Source of the DNA: Solicola gregarius
GTDB taxonomy: Bacteria > Actinomycetota > Actinomycetes > Propionibacteriales > Nocardioidaceae
Direction of reading: 5' to 3'
Assembly (NCBI RefSeq): GCF_025790165.1
Contig: NZ_CP094970.1
Location: 4,774,001-4,838,000 of the forward strand
Length of the DNA: 64,000 nucleotides
A program made the translations under genes and the position numbers. Of the stretch, positions 43,477-51,551 are shown piece by piece; positions within the stretch are counted from its first letter, which is position 1; each line of letters begins with the position of its first letter. The notes under the pieces are model-generated. The model was not told the origin of the DNA and ran no database searches. It was given only the letters and a program-made list of their open reading frames with translations.

Positions 43477-44367
43477 ATGACGCTGGACATGACGGTACGA
43501 CCGATGCGTACGGGTGACATCAATGCCGCCGAGGCGCTGACCGGGTCCACGTTCCATGCTCTCGACGTGGCGACGAACCCGGCCGACTGGCCGGCGCCCG
43601 AGGCCCGCAGCGACGACCGACGATCGGCATGGCGCGATCGGTGCGCCCACTTCCTCGCGTACGACGCGCCGGGGTGCTGGGTCGCCGAGGATGACGAGGG
43701 CCTCGTCGGCGTTGCGACGTCGCTTCGCCGCGAGACGATGTGGATGCTTTCCAGCTTCGCGGTACGCGGCGGCGCGCAGGGCAAGGGCGTCGGCTCCCGG
43801 CTGCTCGAGGCGGCGCTCGCGTACTCGCAGGGCTGTGTGCGCGGCATGATCGACGCGTCGCAGGATCCTCGTGCCGTACGGCGCTATCACCAGGCAGGCT
43901 TCACGATCCACCCCCACATGCTCGTCCACGGAGTCGTCGACCGCTCGCGTATCCCGGTCGTCGAGCACGTGCGCGACGGCAGCCTCGGTGACCTCGACCT
44001 GATGAACTCGATCGACCGACAGACCCGCGACGCGGCGCATCTCGTCGACCACGAGTTCATGGCGGCCGAGTTCGCGCTGCGCGTCGTCGACGACTCGACC
44101 GGCAGCGGTTATGTGTACATCCTGCCGTCGGGCGGCGCGTACCTCCTGGCCGCCACGAACAGGCGTACCGCGAGCCGGCTGTTGTGGGACGCGCTCGCGG
44201 CGGTGCCCGAGGGCGAGCAGGTCACCGTCGACCACCTGACCGGCGAGCAGGACTGGGCGATCGACGTGGCGATGGAGGCCAGGCTGTCGGTGTACCAGCG
44301 CGGCTACCTCGCGCTGCGGTTCATGAAGCCGCCGGCACCGTACGTCCCGAGCCCGCACTTCCTTTAG
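43477..44367 (+). CDS. double GNAT domain protein
   Basis: A 296-residue protein with an N-terminal GNAT domain (MTVRPMRTGDINAAEAL, then SSFAVRGGAQGKGVGSRLLEAAL as the acetyl-CoA loop, then RRYHQAGF) and a C-terminal second, degenerate GNAT-like half (GYVYILPSGGAYLLAATNR onward), as seen in two-domain acetyltransferases. The substrate is unknown. TACCTT ends six bases before ATG 43477, consistent with a leaderless message. The stop codon lies inside the first of three 16-base tandem repeats. Confidence 0.8.
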   Translation: MTLDMTVRPMRTGDINAAEALTGSTFHALDVATNPADWPAPEARSDDRRSAWRDRCAHFLAYDAPGCWVAEDDEGLVGVATSLRRETMWMLSSFAVRGGAQGKGVGSRLLEAALAYSQGCVRGMIDASQDPRAVRRYHQAGFTIHPHMLVHGVVDRSRIPVVEHVRDGSLGDLDLMNSIDRQTRDAAHLVDHEFMAAEFALRVVDDSTGSGYVYILPSGGAYLLAATNRRTASRLLWDALAAVPEGEQVTVDHLTGEQDWAIDVAMEARLSVYQRGYLALRFMKPPAPYVPSPHFL

Positions 44368-44408
44368 TCAGCACAGCCTTTAGTCAGCACAGCCTTTAGC
44401 CAGCACAG
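44361..44408. repeat. three tandem 16-base repeats over a stop codon
   Basis: CCTTTAGTCAGCACAG twice, then CCTTTAGCCAGCACAG, each 16 bases. The first copy contains the TAG stop of the double-GNAT gene. The array extends into the upstream region of nadA. Confidence 0.85.
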
Positions 44409-44479
44409 CCTCTGACCGCCCCGTGGGCATTGCGACGAAGGCAACAGTGCCGCCGACCGACCTGTGCCATAGTCGGCGC

Positions 44480-45646
44480 GTGACCAACGACCCGGTGGAC
44501 GTCCCGCTGCTCGTACTCGGCCGAAGCTCCGACCCAGACTCCGAACGCGGCGTCGCCTGCCCCGGCACGCTGCCACCCGCATCCGACCCCGACCTCGTCG
44601 AGCGGGCACGTCACGCGAAGGCGGCGCTCGGCGACTCGGTGTTCGTGCTCGGCCACCACTACCAGCGCGACGAGGTGATCCAGTTCGCCGATGTCACGGG
44701 CGACTCGTTCAAGCTCGCCCGGCAGGCCGCCGCGCGACCGGATGCGCCGTACATCGTGTTCTGCGGCGTGCACTTCATGGCGGAGTCGGCCGACATCCTC
44801 ACCGGCGACGACCAGCGCGTGATCCTGCCGGATCTCGCCGCGGGCTGCTCGATGGCCGACATGGCACGCATCGACCAGGTCGAGGACGCCTGGGACGCGC
44901 TGACCGATGCGGGCGTGGCCGAGGTGACCGTGCCGGTCACGTACATGAACTCCTCTGCCGACATCAAGGCGTTCTGCGGGCGCAACGGTGGTGTGGTGTG
45001 CACGTCGTCGAATGCCGCACGTGCGCTCCGCTGGGCGTACGAGCGACACGGCTCCGACACGAAGGTACTGTTCCTCCCCGACCAGCATCTCGGCCGCAAC
45101 ACCGCCGTACGCGACCTGGGCCTCGCGCTCGACGACTGCGTCGTCTACGGCCCTCGCCGGCGCTCGGGAGGACTGTCCGATGACGACCTCGCGTCGGCGC
45201 GGATGGTGCTGTGGCAGGGGCACTGTTCGGTGCACGGCAGATTCAGCGCGGAGTCCGTCGCAGACGTACGCGAGCGGGTGCCCGGTGTGACGGTGATGGT
45301 GCATCCCGAGTGCACGCACGAGGTCGTGCTCGCGGCCGATCGGGTCGGCTCCACGGAGGCGATCATCACGACGGTGGCCGAGGCTCCCGCCGGCACGGCG
45401 TGGGCGATCGGCACCGAGCTCAACCTCGTACAGCGGCTGGCGGCGGAGCATCCGGACAAGGGGGTGATGTTTCTCGACCGCACGGTGTGCTTCTGCTCGA
45501 CGATGAACCGGATCGACCTGCCGCACCTCGTGTGGGCGCTGGAGAGCCTCGTCGAAGGAACCGTCGTCAACCAGATCAGGGTCGACGACGACACGGCGCA
45601 CTGGGCACGGGTCGCACTCGACCGGATGCTCGCCCTGCCTGGCTGA
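44480..45646 (+). CDS. nadA: quinolinate synthase
   Basis: A 388-residue NadA, which condenses iminoaspartate with dihydroxyacetone phosphate to quinolinate for NAD synthesis, using a 4Fe-4S cluster. Expected blocks are LGHHYQRDEVIQFADVTGDS, FCGVHFMAESADIL, YMNSSADIKAFCGRNGGVVCTSSNA, PDQHLGRNTA, HPECTHEV and MFLDRTVCFCSTM; the cysteines in the second, third/fifth and last are cluster ligands. CATAGT ends six bases before GTG 44480, suggesting a leaderless start. No nadB or nadC follows; the gene converges on the M48 peptidase with a seven-base gap. Confidence 0.95.
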   Translation: MTNDPVDVPLLVLGRSSDPDSERGVACPGTLPPASDPDLVERARHAKAALGDSVFVLGHHYQRDEVIQFADVTGDSFKLARQAAARPDAPYIVFCGVHFMAESADILTGDDQRVILPDLAAGCSMADMARIDQVEDAWDALTDAGVAEVTVPVTYMNSSADIKAFCGRNGGVVCTSSNAARALRWAYERHGSDTKVLFLPDQHLGRNTAVRDLGLALDDCVVYGPRRRSGGLSDDDLASARMVLWQGHCSVHGRFSAESVADVRERVPGVTVMVHPECTHEVVLAADRVGSTEAIITTVAEAPAGTAWAIGTELNLVQRLAAEHPDKGVMFLDRTVCFCSTMNRIDLPHLVWALESLVEGTVVNQIRVDDDTAHWARVALDRMLALPG

Positions 45647-45653
45647 CCGCGCG

Positions 45654-46586
45654 TCAGCCGAGTGGACGACCGAGGTCCGCGGCGACGTCGGCGAGTGCGT
45701 CGAGGCGTTCGCTGACCGGCGGATGCGTCTGGAACTTGGACCTGAGGTAGCCGACCTGACGCATCGGAACGAACATCATCTCGCCAACCGACCCCACCGC
45801 GCGCAGGTCACGGTCCGGGATCTGCTCGCTCCCGCCGGACAGCTTCGTGAGAGCCGAAGCCAGGGCGGTCGGGTTCCCCGTCAGGTACGAGGCACTGCGG
45901 TCGGCGCTCAGCTCGCGGTAGCGCGAGAGCGCGCTGCCCAGGAGGCCGCTGATGTAGTAGACGAGCGCATACAGCCAGAACACGATCATCCACCACCGAA
46001 ACTTCGAGCGCTGTTGCGTCGCGCCCGGGCCTGTCGCCGGCCGCTTCCCGTCGTCGCCCTCGGCGTCCTGGTCCTGGACACGTCGGCCGGCCGCCTCGAA
46101 CAGCAGCCGGAAGGACGCGGCTCCGGTCATCACCACGACGTCGCGGTGCGCGATGTGCGCGAGCTCGTGCGCGATGACGGCCTCGAGCTCGTCGCCGTCG
46201 AGGACATCGAGCAGCGTCGTGGTCACGCACACCGTGGCGTGTCGCGGCGACCGGCCGACGGCGAACGCGTTCGCGTACGGCTGCTCGGCGATCGCGACCG
46301 TGGGCTTCGGCCTGTCGGCCAGCGCACAGAGCCGGTCGACGACACCGTGCAGCTCGGGTTGCTCCTCGGCCGTCACGGTGCGGGCGCCGAGCGCCTTGAG
46401 GGCGGCACGGTCGCCGAACCACCACTGGGCGAGCAACGCGCCACCGATCAGGACCGCCGCCATGACCACATCCGAGGCGTACGCGAGGTACGCGAACACG
46501 ACAGCGTGGAAGGCGATCACCAGCACGACAACGCACACCATGCGTGCGGTCAGCTGCGGATCGGAGCGAAAGCGGGTCGTCGGCAT
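45654..46586 (-). CDS. M48 zinc metalloprotease, HtpX-like (second copy)
   Basis: A 310-residue membrane protease. Two N-terminal spans, the zinc motif HELAH (140-144), a second hydrophobic pair, and the third ligand region LSRYRELSADRSASYLTG. HtpX-type proteases degrade damaged membrane proteins under envelope stress. It is clearly a paralogue of the protease at 47324-48217 (same RELSADRS and FRSD-TARM blocks) but carries an insert of about 20 charged residues. It is separated from the psp operon by element B, so it may have its own promoter. Confidence 0.9.
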   Translation of the reverse strand: MPTTRFRSDPQLTARMVCVVVLVIAFHAVVFAYLAYASDVVMAAVLIGGALLAQWWFGDRAALKALGARTVTAEEQPELHGVVDRLCALADRPKPTVAIAEQPYANAFAVGRSPRHATVCVTTTLLDVLDGDELEAVIAHELAHIAHRDVVVMTGAASFRLLFEAAGRRVQDQDAEGDDGKRPATGPGATQQRSKFRWWMIVFWLYALVYYISGLLGSALSRYRELSADRSASYLTGNPTALASALTKLSGGSEQIPDRDLRAVGSVGEMMFVPMRQVGYLRSKFQTHPPVSERLDALADVAADLGRPLG

Positions 46587-46647
46587 CGGAGCAGGATACG
46601 GCCGGGCGGGGCCAGGCGTCCGGCGCTCGGCGCATCGGCCCGACCCA

Positions 46648-46720
46648 GGCGCGGATTACCATGGGCCCGTGGTAATCCGCGCCCTACCCAGCAAACTTGC
46701 CAGGGAGCGGCGCGGTTTGC
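46648..46720. repeat. palindromic element B, copy 2
   Basis: A 36-base near-perfect palindrome (one mismatch) with halves GGCGCGGATTACCATGGG and its complement at 46648-46683, followed by GCAAAC (46691-46696) paired with GTTTGC (46715-46720) and the block AGCGGCGCGG shared with copy 1. Here the gap is between two genes read in the same direction, unlike the other copies. Confidence 0.78.
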
Positions 46721-46737
46721 CCGTGAGCGGTGGAACG

Positions 46738-47310
46738 TCAACCCAGGCCGGGCGCGCCCCAGACACCCAACCAGCGTTGGAGGTCCTTCTCGAGTGGTAC
46801 GTCGTTCTCGATCAGACCACGGACCTGCAGCTCGACGGAGTTGTCGCGCTTGTTCGGGCCGAGCGGGGCGAACGGGTAGAACGTGCCCTGCTTGTAGAGG
46901 TAGACGAGTGCGAGCGGTTTACCGTCGGCGCCCGTGAAGTTGACCAGCGAGCACAGCAAGGCGGTGCCGAACCCGTTGTCCTGCAGGGAAGTGTTGATCG
47001 CATGCAGGTCGGTGACGAGCCCCGACACGTCGTCGGGACGCTGCTGGCAGAGCAACCAGGTGAAGCCGTACGAGTCCTCGCTGCGTTCGACCTTCGGGCC
47101 GCCGTCGGCGTCGAGGAGCTCGACGACGTCGCTCTGCGTGGTGCCGAACGCCGCCCCCTCGCTGGCGCGATAGCACACGGCGCCGGAGCCCGTCGGCAGG
47201 AAGCCTCCCCCGGCCTCCAGCGTCAGCGCGGCGTTCGGAACCGCGAAAAGCGCATCGAGGTCGGCGGCCGGGGGCTTGGAACGCCCCATGATCGAGCTCC
47301 AGAAACCCAT
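46738..47310 (-). CDS. pspAB: PspA-associated protein PspAB
   Basis: A 190-residue protein matching PspAB of actinobacterial phage-shock loci. It opens FWSSIMGRSKPPAADLDALFAVPNAALTLE and ends PLEKDLQRWLGVWGAPGLG, both typical. It has no membrane span. Together with PspA, PspAA and the HtpX protease it forms the envelope-stress module; its biochemical role is unknown. It lies 14 bases after the htpX gene, in the same transcript. Confidence 0.85.
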   Translation of the reverse strand: MGFWSSIMGRSKPPAADLDALFAVPNAALTLEAGGGFLPTGSGAVCYRASEGAAFGTTQSDVVELLDADGGPKVERSEDSYGFTWLLCQQRPDDVSGLVTDLHAINTSLQDNGFGTALLCSLVNFTGADGKPLALVYLYKQGTFYPFAPLGPNKRDNSVELQVRGLIENDVPLEKDLQRWLGVWGAPGLG

Positions 47311-47323
47311 GCGCGCCAGGCTC

Positions 47324-48217
47324 TCACATCGGCCGGCCGAGATCGGCCGACACTCGGGAGAGCTGCTCGAGGCGCTTCTCGATCGACGGATGGGTCGAGA
47401 ACAATGTGCTGAACGACTCCGACTTGATCGCCGGGGTGAAGAAGAACGCGTTCATCGACTCGGCCGCGCGTAGGTCGCGAGTCGGGATGCGCGCCATGTC
47501 GCCGGAGATCTTCGTCAGCGCGGACGCGAGAGCGGACGGCTTGCCCGTGAGGTACGCGCCGGACCGGTCGGCGCTCAGCTCGCGGTAGCGCGAGAGCGCA
47601 CGGGTCAGCACGAAGCTGATCGCGTACACCGCCAGGCTCACCAGCCAGATCACGAGCAGCGCGGGCCCGCTGTTGTTGTCGCGTCGCCCGCCGCCGAAGA
47701 ACATTCCCCATCGGGTGATGAACCCGGCGAGCAGCCCGAGCGTGGACGCAACTGTCATCACGGCGACATCACGATGGGCCACGTGCGAAAGCTCATGGCT
47801 CAGTACGCCCTCGAGCTCCTCGCCGTCGAGCCGGCGCATGATCCCGGTGGTGACGCACACGACCGACTTCTTGGGTGAGCGTCCGGTCGCGAACGCGTTC
47901 GGCAGGTCGGTGTCGGCGATGGCGACGCGCGGCTTCGGCATATCGGCCAGCGCACACAGGCGGTCGATCATTCCGTGCAGTTCCGGCGCCTGCTCGGGCG
48001 TGACCTCGCGCGCCCGCATGGACGCCAGCGCGATCTTGTCGGAGAAGTACCACTGGCCGAGGCCCAAGGCGATCACGATGACAGCGCCGATCGCCATGCT
48101 GCCGCTGTAGTAGATCAGCACGCCGCCGAACACGACGTACAGCGCTCCGAGCAGGAACGCGACCAGCCCCATCCGGGCGGTCAACCCGCCGTCGCTACGA
48201 AACCGTGTCTTGGCCAT
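47324..48217 (-). CDS. htpX: M48 zinc metalloprotease HtpX
   Basis: A 297-residue HtpX-like membrane protease. FRSDGGLTARMG, two spans, zinc motif HELSH (141-145), a further hydrophobic pair and RELSADRSGAYLTG with the third ligand. It sits between pspAA and pspAB, and its start ATG has GAGGAG six to seven bases upstream, so it is the protease of the Psp operon and probably removes misfolded membrane proteins during stress. Confidence 0.92.
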   Translation of the reverse strand: MAKTRFRSDGGLTARMGLVAFLLGALYVVFGGVLIYYSGSMAIGAVIVIALGLGQWYFSDKIALASMRAREVTPEQAPELHGMIDRLCALADMPKPRVAIADTDLPNAFATGRSPKKSVVCVTTGIMRRLDGEELEGVLSHELSHVAHRDVAVMTVASTLGLLAGFITRWGMFFGGGRRDNNSGPALLVIWLVSLAVYAISFVLTRALSRYRELSADRSGAYLTGKPSALASALTKISGDMARIPTRDLRAAESMNAFFFTPAIKSESFSTLFSTHPSIEKRLEQLSRVSADLGRPM

Positions 48218-48285
48218 TCATGGACTCCTCGCCTCACCTACTAAGACGTACGGCGCACCGCAAAGATTCCGGTACGCCGGTCGGG

Positions 48286-48564
48286 TCAGCCGGGAATGAG
48301 ACCCTCGTCACCGAGCATCTCCTCGACCTCCTGCAGCGACGCGTCTGCGGGCGGGAGGATCAGATCGGAGTCGACGAGCTCCGCGTCGCCAAGGGCCTCG
48401 CCCTGCTCGCGTACGGCACCGAGCAACGCCACCAGCGCGGGCTGGAACGCCGCGTCGTCGTCGGCCTCGACCGCCGACTCGACCGCGGAGTCGAGCTCGT
48501 TCAGCCGCTCGGCAGCGTCGTCGGCCACGGAGAACTGGCCCTCGCCCATGATCCGGATGATCAT
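48286..48564 (-). CDS. pspAA: PspA-associated protein PspAA
   Basis: A 92-residue protein whose MIIRIMGEGQFSVADDAAERLNELD start is the signature of PspAA. It is acidic and soluble. Its ATG overlaps the pspA stop by four bases (ATGA), so it is translated with PspA and presumably binds or modulates it. It is followed by a 68-base gap and htpX. Confidence 0.88.
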   Translation of the reverse strand: MIIRIMGEGQFSVADDAAERLNELDSAVESAVEADDDAAFQPALVALLGAVREQGEALGDAELVDSDLILPPADASLQEVEEMLGDEGLIPG

Positions 48565-49343
48565 GCCTGGCCCTCCGCCTTCGGCTGCTCTGCGGGCTCC
48601 GCGGCGGGCTCCGCCGGCGTGCCCTCGATCGACTTCTTCTCGCCGCCTTCGATCTGCGCCTTCATCGCGGCGAGCTCGGTGTCGACGTCACCCGACGCAC
48701 CGAGTGCGTCCAGCTCACGGGCGATGTCGTCGCCCGGGCTCGCGGTCACGTCGTCGAGCGCACCGGAGGCGATCAGCTCGTCGACCGCGCCCGCGCGGGC
48801 CTGCATCTGCGCGGTCTTGTCTTCGGCACGCTGGACGGCCATGCCGACGTCGCCCATCTCTTCGGAGATTCCGGAGAACGCCTCGTTGATGCTCGTCTGC
48901 GCCTCGGCCGCGGTGTACGTGGCCTTGATCGTCTCCTTGCGGGTACGGAACGACTCGACCTTGGCCTGCAGCCGCTTCGACGCGAGAGTCAGCTTCTCCT
49001 CTTCGGCCTGCAGCTGGGAGTGCTGGTTCTGCAGGTCGGTGATCTGCTGCTGAAGGCCGCTACGTCGCGTCAGTGCCTCGCGGGCGAGGTCTTCGCGGTT
49101 GGCGCCGAGGGCCTGCTTGGCTTGGTCCTGCAGCTTGTCGCTCTGCTGGTTGAGCTGGTTGATCTGCAGCTCGACGCGCTTGCGACTCGTCGCGACGTCG
49201 GCCACTCCCCGACGCACCTTCTGCAGGAGCTCGAGCTGTTTCTGATAGCTGTAGTCGAGCGTCTGGCGCGGGTCCTCCGCCTTGTCCAAGGCCGAGTTGG
49301 CCTTCGCGCGAAAGATTGCGCTCATCCGCTTCATGATGCTCAT
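48561..49343 (-). CDS. pspA: phage shock protein A (PspA/IM30)
   Basis: A 260-residue PspA, a coiled-coil ESCRT-III-fold protein that coats and repairs the cytoplasmic membrane. The amphipathic N-terminus MKRMSAIFRAKANSALDKAEDP is followed by a long coiled coil (about 20-185) and a helix (GALDDVTASPGDDIARELDAL), then an acidic Ala/Pro/Glu tail that is unusual and probably disordered. The ATG at 49343 has AAGGGGG upstream. It begins the pspA-pspAA-htpX-pspAB operon. Confidence 0.93.
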   Translation of the reverse strand: MSIMKRMSAIFRAKANSALDKAEDPRQTLDYSYQKQLELLQKVRRGVADVATSRKRVELQINQLNQQSDKLQDQAKQALGANREDLAREALTRRSGLQQQITDLQNQHSQLQAEEEKLTLASKRLQAKVESFRTRKETIKATYTAAEAQTSINEAFSGISEEMGDVGMAVQRAEDKTAQMQARAGAVDELIASGALDDVTASPGDDIARELDALGASGDVDTELAAMKAQIEGGEKKSIEGTPAEPAAEPAEQPKAEGQA

Positions 49344-49516
49344 CGAGGTATGAGCCCCCTTCGTCCAATGCGTCGAGTGTCTGCCTCAACCTTACGGCCA
49401 GTGCTGTCGCGCGGGGAACGGGTCACCGCCGATGCGGTCGACGACTGTGGCGTTGGTCTCGGTACTCTTGAGCGTACGCTGAACCACCCGACGCCCGCTC
49501 GAAGCCCCTGAAAGCC

Positions 49517-50101
49517 ATGCCTTTGTTCCGACGCTCCTCCCACCAGCCGGCCGCGCCCGAAGACCAGGCCGAGTCGACCGATCCCAGCGGCAAGGGCCGC
49601 GCGACGCCCAAGCGCAAGGAGGCCGAGGCCGCCCGCAAGGCGAGGGTGAAGCCGCCACGTACGCGCAAGGAGGCCGCGAAGGTGGTGCGACAGAAGCGGT
49701 ACGAGGAGCGCACCAAGATGCGCGAGGCCATGGACACCGGCGACGACCGCTACCTCCCGGCCCGCGACCGCGGCAAGGTGCGCGGCTTCGTCCGAAACTT
49801 CGTCGACGCCCGCTACAACGTCGCCGAGTTCCTGCTCCCGCTGCTGGTCGTCATCCTGCTGCTCAGCTTCCTGCAGACCGAGTGGGCCGTCTTCACGCTG
49901 TTCGGGCTCTGGATCGTGACGATCATCGGCACTCTGCTCGACACGATCTACCTGATCTTGCGGGTACGCCGCGAGCTGAAGCAGCGCTTCCCCGACGAGA
50001 GCACCCGCGGCTGCATGCCGTACGCGGTGCTGCGCAGCACCCAGCTGCGGCGGTTCCGGATGCCGAAGCCGCAGGTCAAGCGCGGCGAGAAGATCGCCTG
50101 A
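49517..50101 (+). CDS. DUF3043 membrane protein
   Basis: A 194-residue conserved actinobacterial protein. A Lys/Arg-rich N-terminus (about 1-90, with TPKRKEAEAARKARVKPP and RKEAAKVVRQKRYEERTKMREAM) precedes two membrane spans (NVAEFLLPLLVVILLLSFL and FTLFGLWIVTIIGTLLDTIYL) and a basic C-terminus (VRRELKQRFPDES, then RPQVKRGEK-like end). No function is known for the family. It is divergent from pspA; the upstream region has no obvious -35/-10 pair I can support. Confidence 0.85.
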   Translation: MPLFRRSSHQPAAPEDQAESTDPSGKGRATPKRKEAEAARKARVKPPRTRKEAAKVVRQKRYEERTKMREAMDTGDDRYLPARDRGKVRGFVRNFVDARYNVAEFLLPLLVVILLLSFLQTEWAVFTLFGLWIVTIIGTLLDTIYLILRVRRELKQRFPDESTRGCMPYAVLRSTQLRRFRMPKPQVKRGEKIA

Positions 50102-50122
50102 CGCTCCCGCTAGCCTGGCGCC

Positions 50123-51133
50123 ATGGAGTTTCGCTACCTCGGTAAGAGCGGTCTGAAGGTCTCGGAGATCGCGTACGGCAACTGGCTCACGCACGGCTCT
50201 CAGGTCGAGGAGGACGCCGCCCTCGCCTGCGTACGTCGCGCACTCGACGAGGGCATCACGACCTTCGACACGGCCGACGTGTACGCCAACACCGCGGCAG
50301 AGTCGGTGCTCGGCCGCGCCCTCGGCGACGTACGCCGAGAGTCGGTCGAGATCCTGACGAAGGTCTTCTGGCCGACGGGTCCCGGCGGACCCAACGACGC
50401 CGGGCTCGGGCGCAAGCACATCATGGAGTCGATCGACGGCTCGCTGCGTCGCCTGCAGACCGACTACGTCGACGTCTACCAGGCCCACCGGTTCGACAAC
50501 GAGACCCCGCTCGAAGAGACGATGTCGGCGTTCGCCGACGTCGTGCACGCGGGCAAGGCGCACTACATCGGCGTCTCGGAGTGGACCGCCGACGAGATCC
50601 GCGCCGGACACGAGCTGGCGCGCGAGCTGCGCATCCCGTTCATCTCCAACCAGCCGCAGTACTCGATGCTCTGGCGGGTCATCGACGAGCGGGTCGTACC
50701 CGCGTCCGAGGAGCTCGGGCTCGGCCAGATCGTCTGGTCGCCGATCGCGCAGGGCGTGCTGACGGGCAAGTACAAGCCGGGTGCCCAGCCGCCCGCCGGC
50801 TCGCGCGCGACCGATGCCGGTGGCGGCGCAGACAACATCGCCCGGTGGCTGAACGACGACGTCCTCAACGCGGTCGCGAAGCTCGAGCCGATCGCCGCGG
50901 AGGCGGGCCTGTCGATGGCCCAGCTCGCGGTCGCCTGGGTACTGCAGAACCCGAACGTGTCCGCCGCGATCATCGGCGCCTCGCGTCCTGAGCAGGTCAG
51001 CGAGAACGTCGCGGCCGCGGGCGTACGTCTGGACGAGGCGACCATGCGCGCGATCGACGATGCGATCGCGGGAGTCGTCGTACGCGACCCGGCGCTCACC
51101 GTGTCTCCGGACAGCCGTCCGGGCAGGGGCTGA
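50123..51133 (+). CDS. aldo/keto reductase
   Basis: A 336-residue NADPH-dependent aldo/keto reductase, TIM-barrel fold, close to the Kv-beta/YajO type. The tetrad is visible: Asp in TFDTADVYANT (with Tyr), Lys in EILTKVFW and His in VYQAHRFD. The cofactor loop is IIGASRPEQVSENV. The substrate is unknown. TAGCCT ends six bases before ATG 50123, consistent with a leaderless transcript. It is read in the same direction as the DUF3043 gene, 21 bases behind it. Confidence 0.92.
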   Translation: MEFRYLGKSGLKVSEIAYGNWLTHGSQVEEDAALACVRRALDEGITTFDTADVYANTAAESVLGRALGDVRRESVEILTKVFWPTGPGGPNDAGLGRKHIMESIDGSLRRLQTDYVDVYQAHRFDNETPLEETMSAFADVVHAGKAHYIGVSEWTADEIRAGHELARELRIPFISNQPQYSMLWRVIDERVVPASEELGLGQIVWSPIAQGVLTGKYKPGAQPPAGSRATDAGGGADNIARWLNDDVLNAVAKLEPIAAEAGLSMAQLAVAWVLQNPNVSAAIIGASRPEQVSENVAAAGVRLDEATMRAIDDAIAGVVVRDPALTVSPDSRPGRG

Positions 51134-51139
51134 GCGGGC

Positions 51140-51346
51140 CTACTCGGGGCGCAGGCTCATCGGGCCGTACACCTCACGGTCCTCGTCGAGCAGCGTGACC
51201 TGCTCGACCCCGGCGTCGAGCAGCTCCTGCCACGCCTCACCGATCCACGACTCGGCCTCACCTCTGCTCGGAAATCCGTGCTCGAGGTTGATTCCGGCCG
51301 ACACCGTCTCGCCCGCTGCGTCCTGCAGTCGCCACGTCCACGTCAT
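51140..51346 (-). CDS. small conserved actinobacterial protein
   Basis: A 68-residue protein with no signal peptide. MTWTWRLQDAAGETV, then SRGEAESWIGEAWQELLDAGVEQVTLLDEDREVYGP form an alpha-beta pattern seen in short conserved actinobacterial proteins. Function unknown. TACGGT ends seven bases before the ATG, consistent with a leaderless start. It converges on the aldo/keto reductase gene with six bases between stops. Confidence 0.7.
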   Translation of the reverse strand: MTWTWRLQDAAGETVSAGINLEHGFPSRGEAESWIGEAWQELLDAGVEQVTLLDEDREVYGPMSLRPE

Positions 51347-51387
51347 GCGCCCCACCGTATCGGCGCCCGCCGCCGGCATACCCCACC

Positions 51388-51416
51388 TTGCGCAGCCGTG
51401 TGACCTGCGCCATAGT
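51388..51416 (+). promoter_or_regulatory. candidate promoter of the secreted M6 protease gene
   Basis: TTGCGC (51388-51393) and CATAGT (51411-51416) are spaced by 17 bases in the divergent gap; this would leave a leader of about 130 bases before GTG 51552. Confidence 0.4.
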
Positions 51417-51551
51417 GTCGACGATCTGAACCGATCGGCACGTCCGGGTCCCGCGCACGCACAGTGAACGCTGTGCCGCGCTGCTCGGCTCAGGGGCGAC
51501 GTGCATCGAACACGCTTCGACGCAACCCGTCGAAGGCAGGGAGGAACGAAG

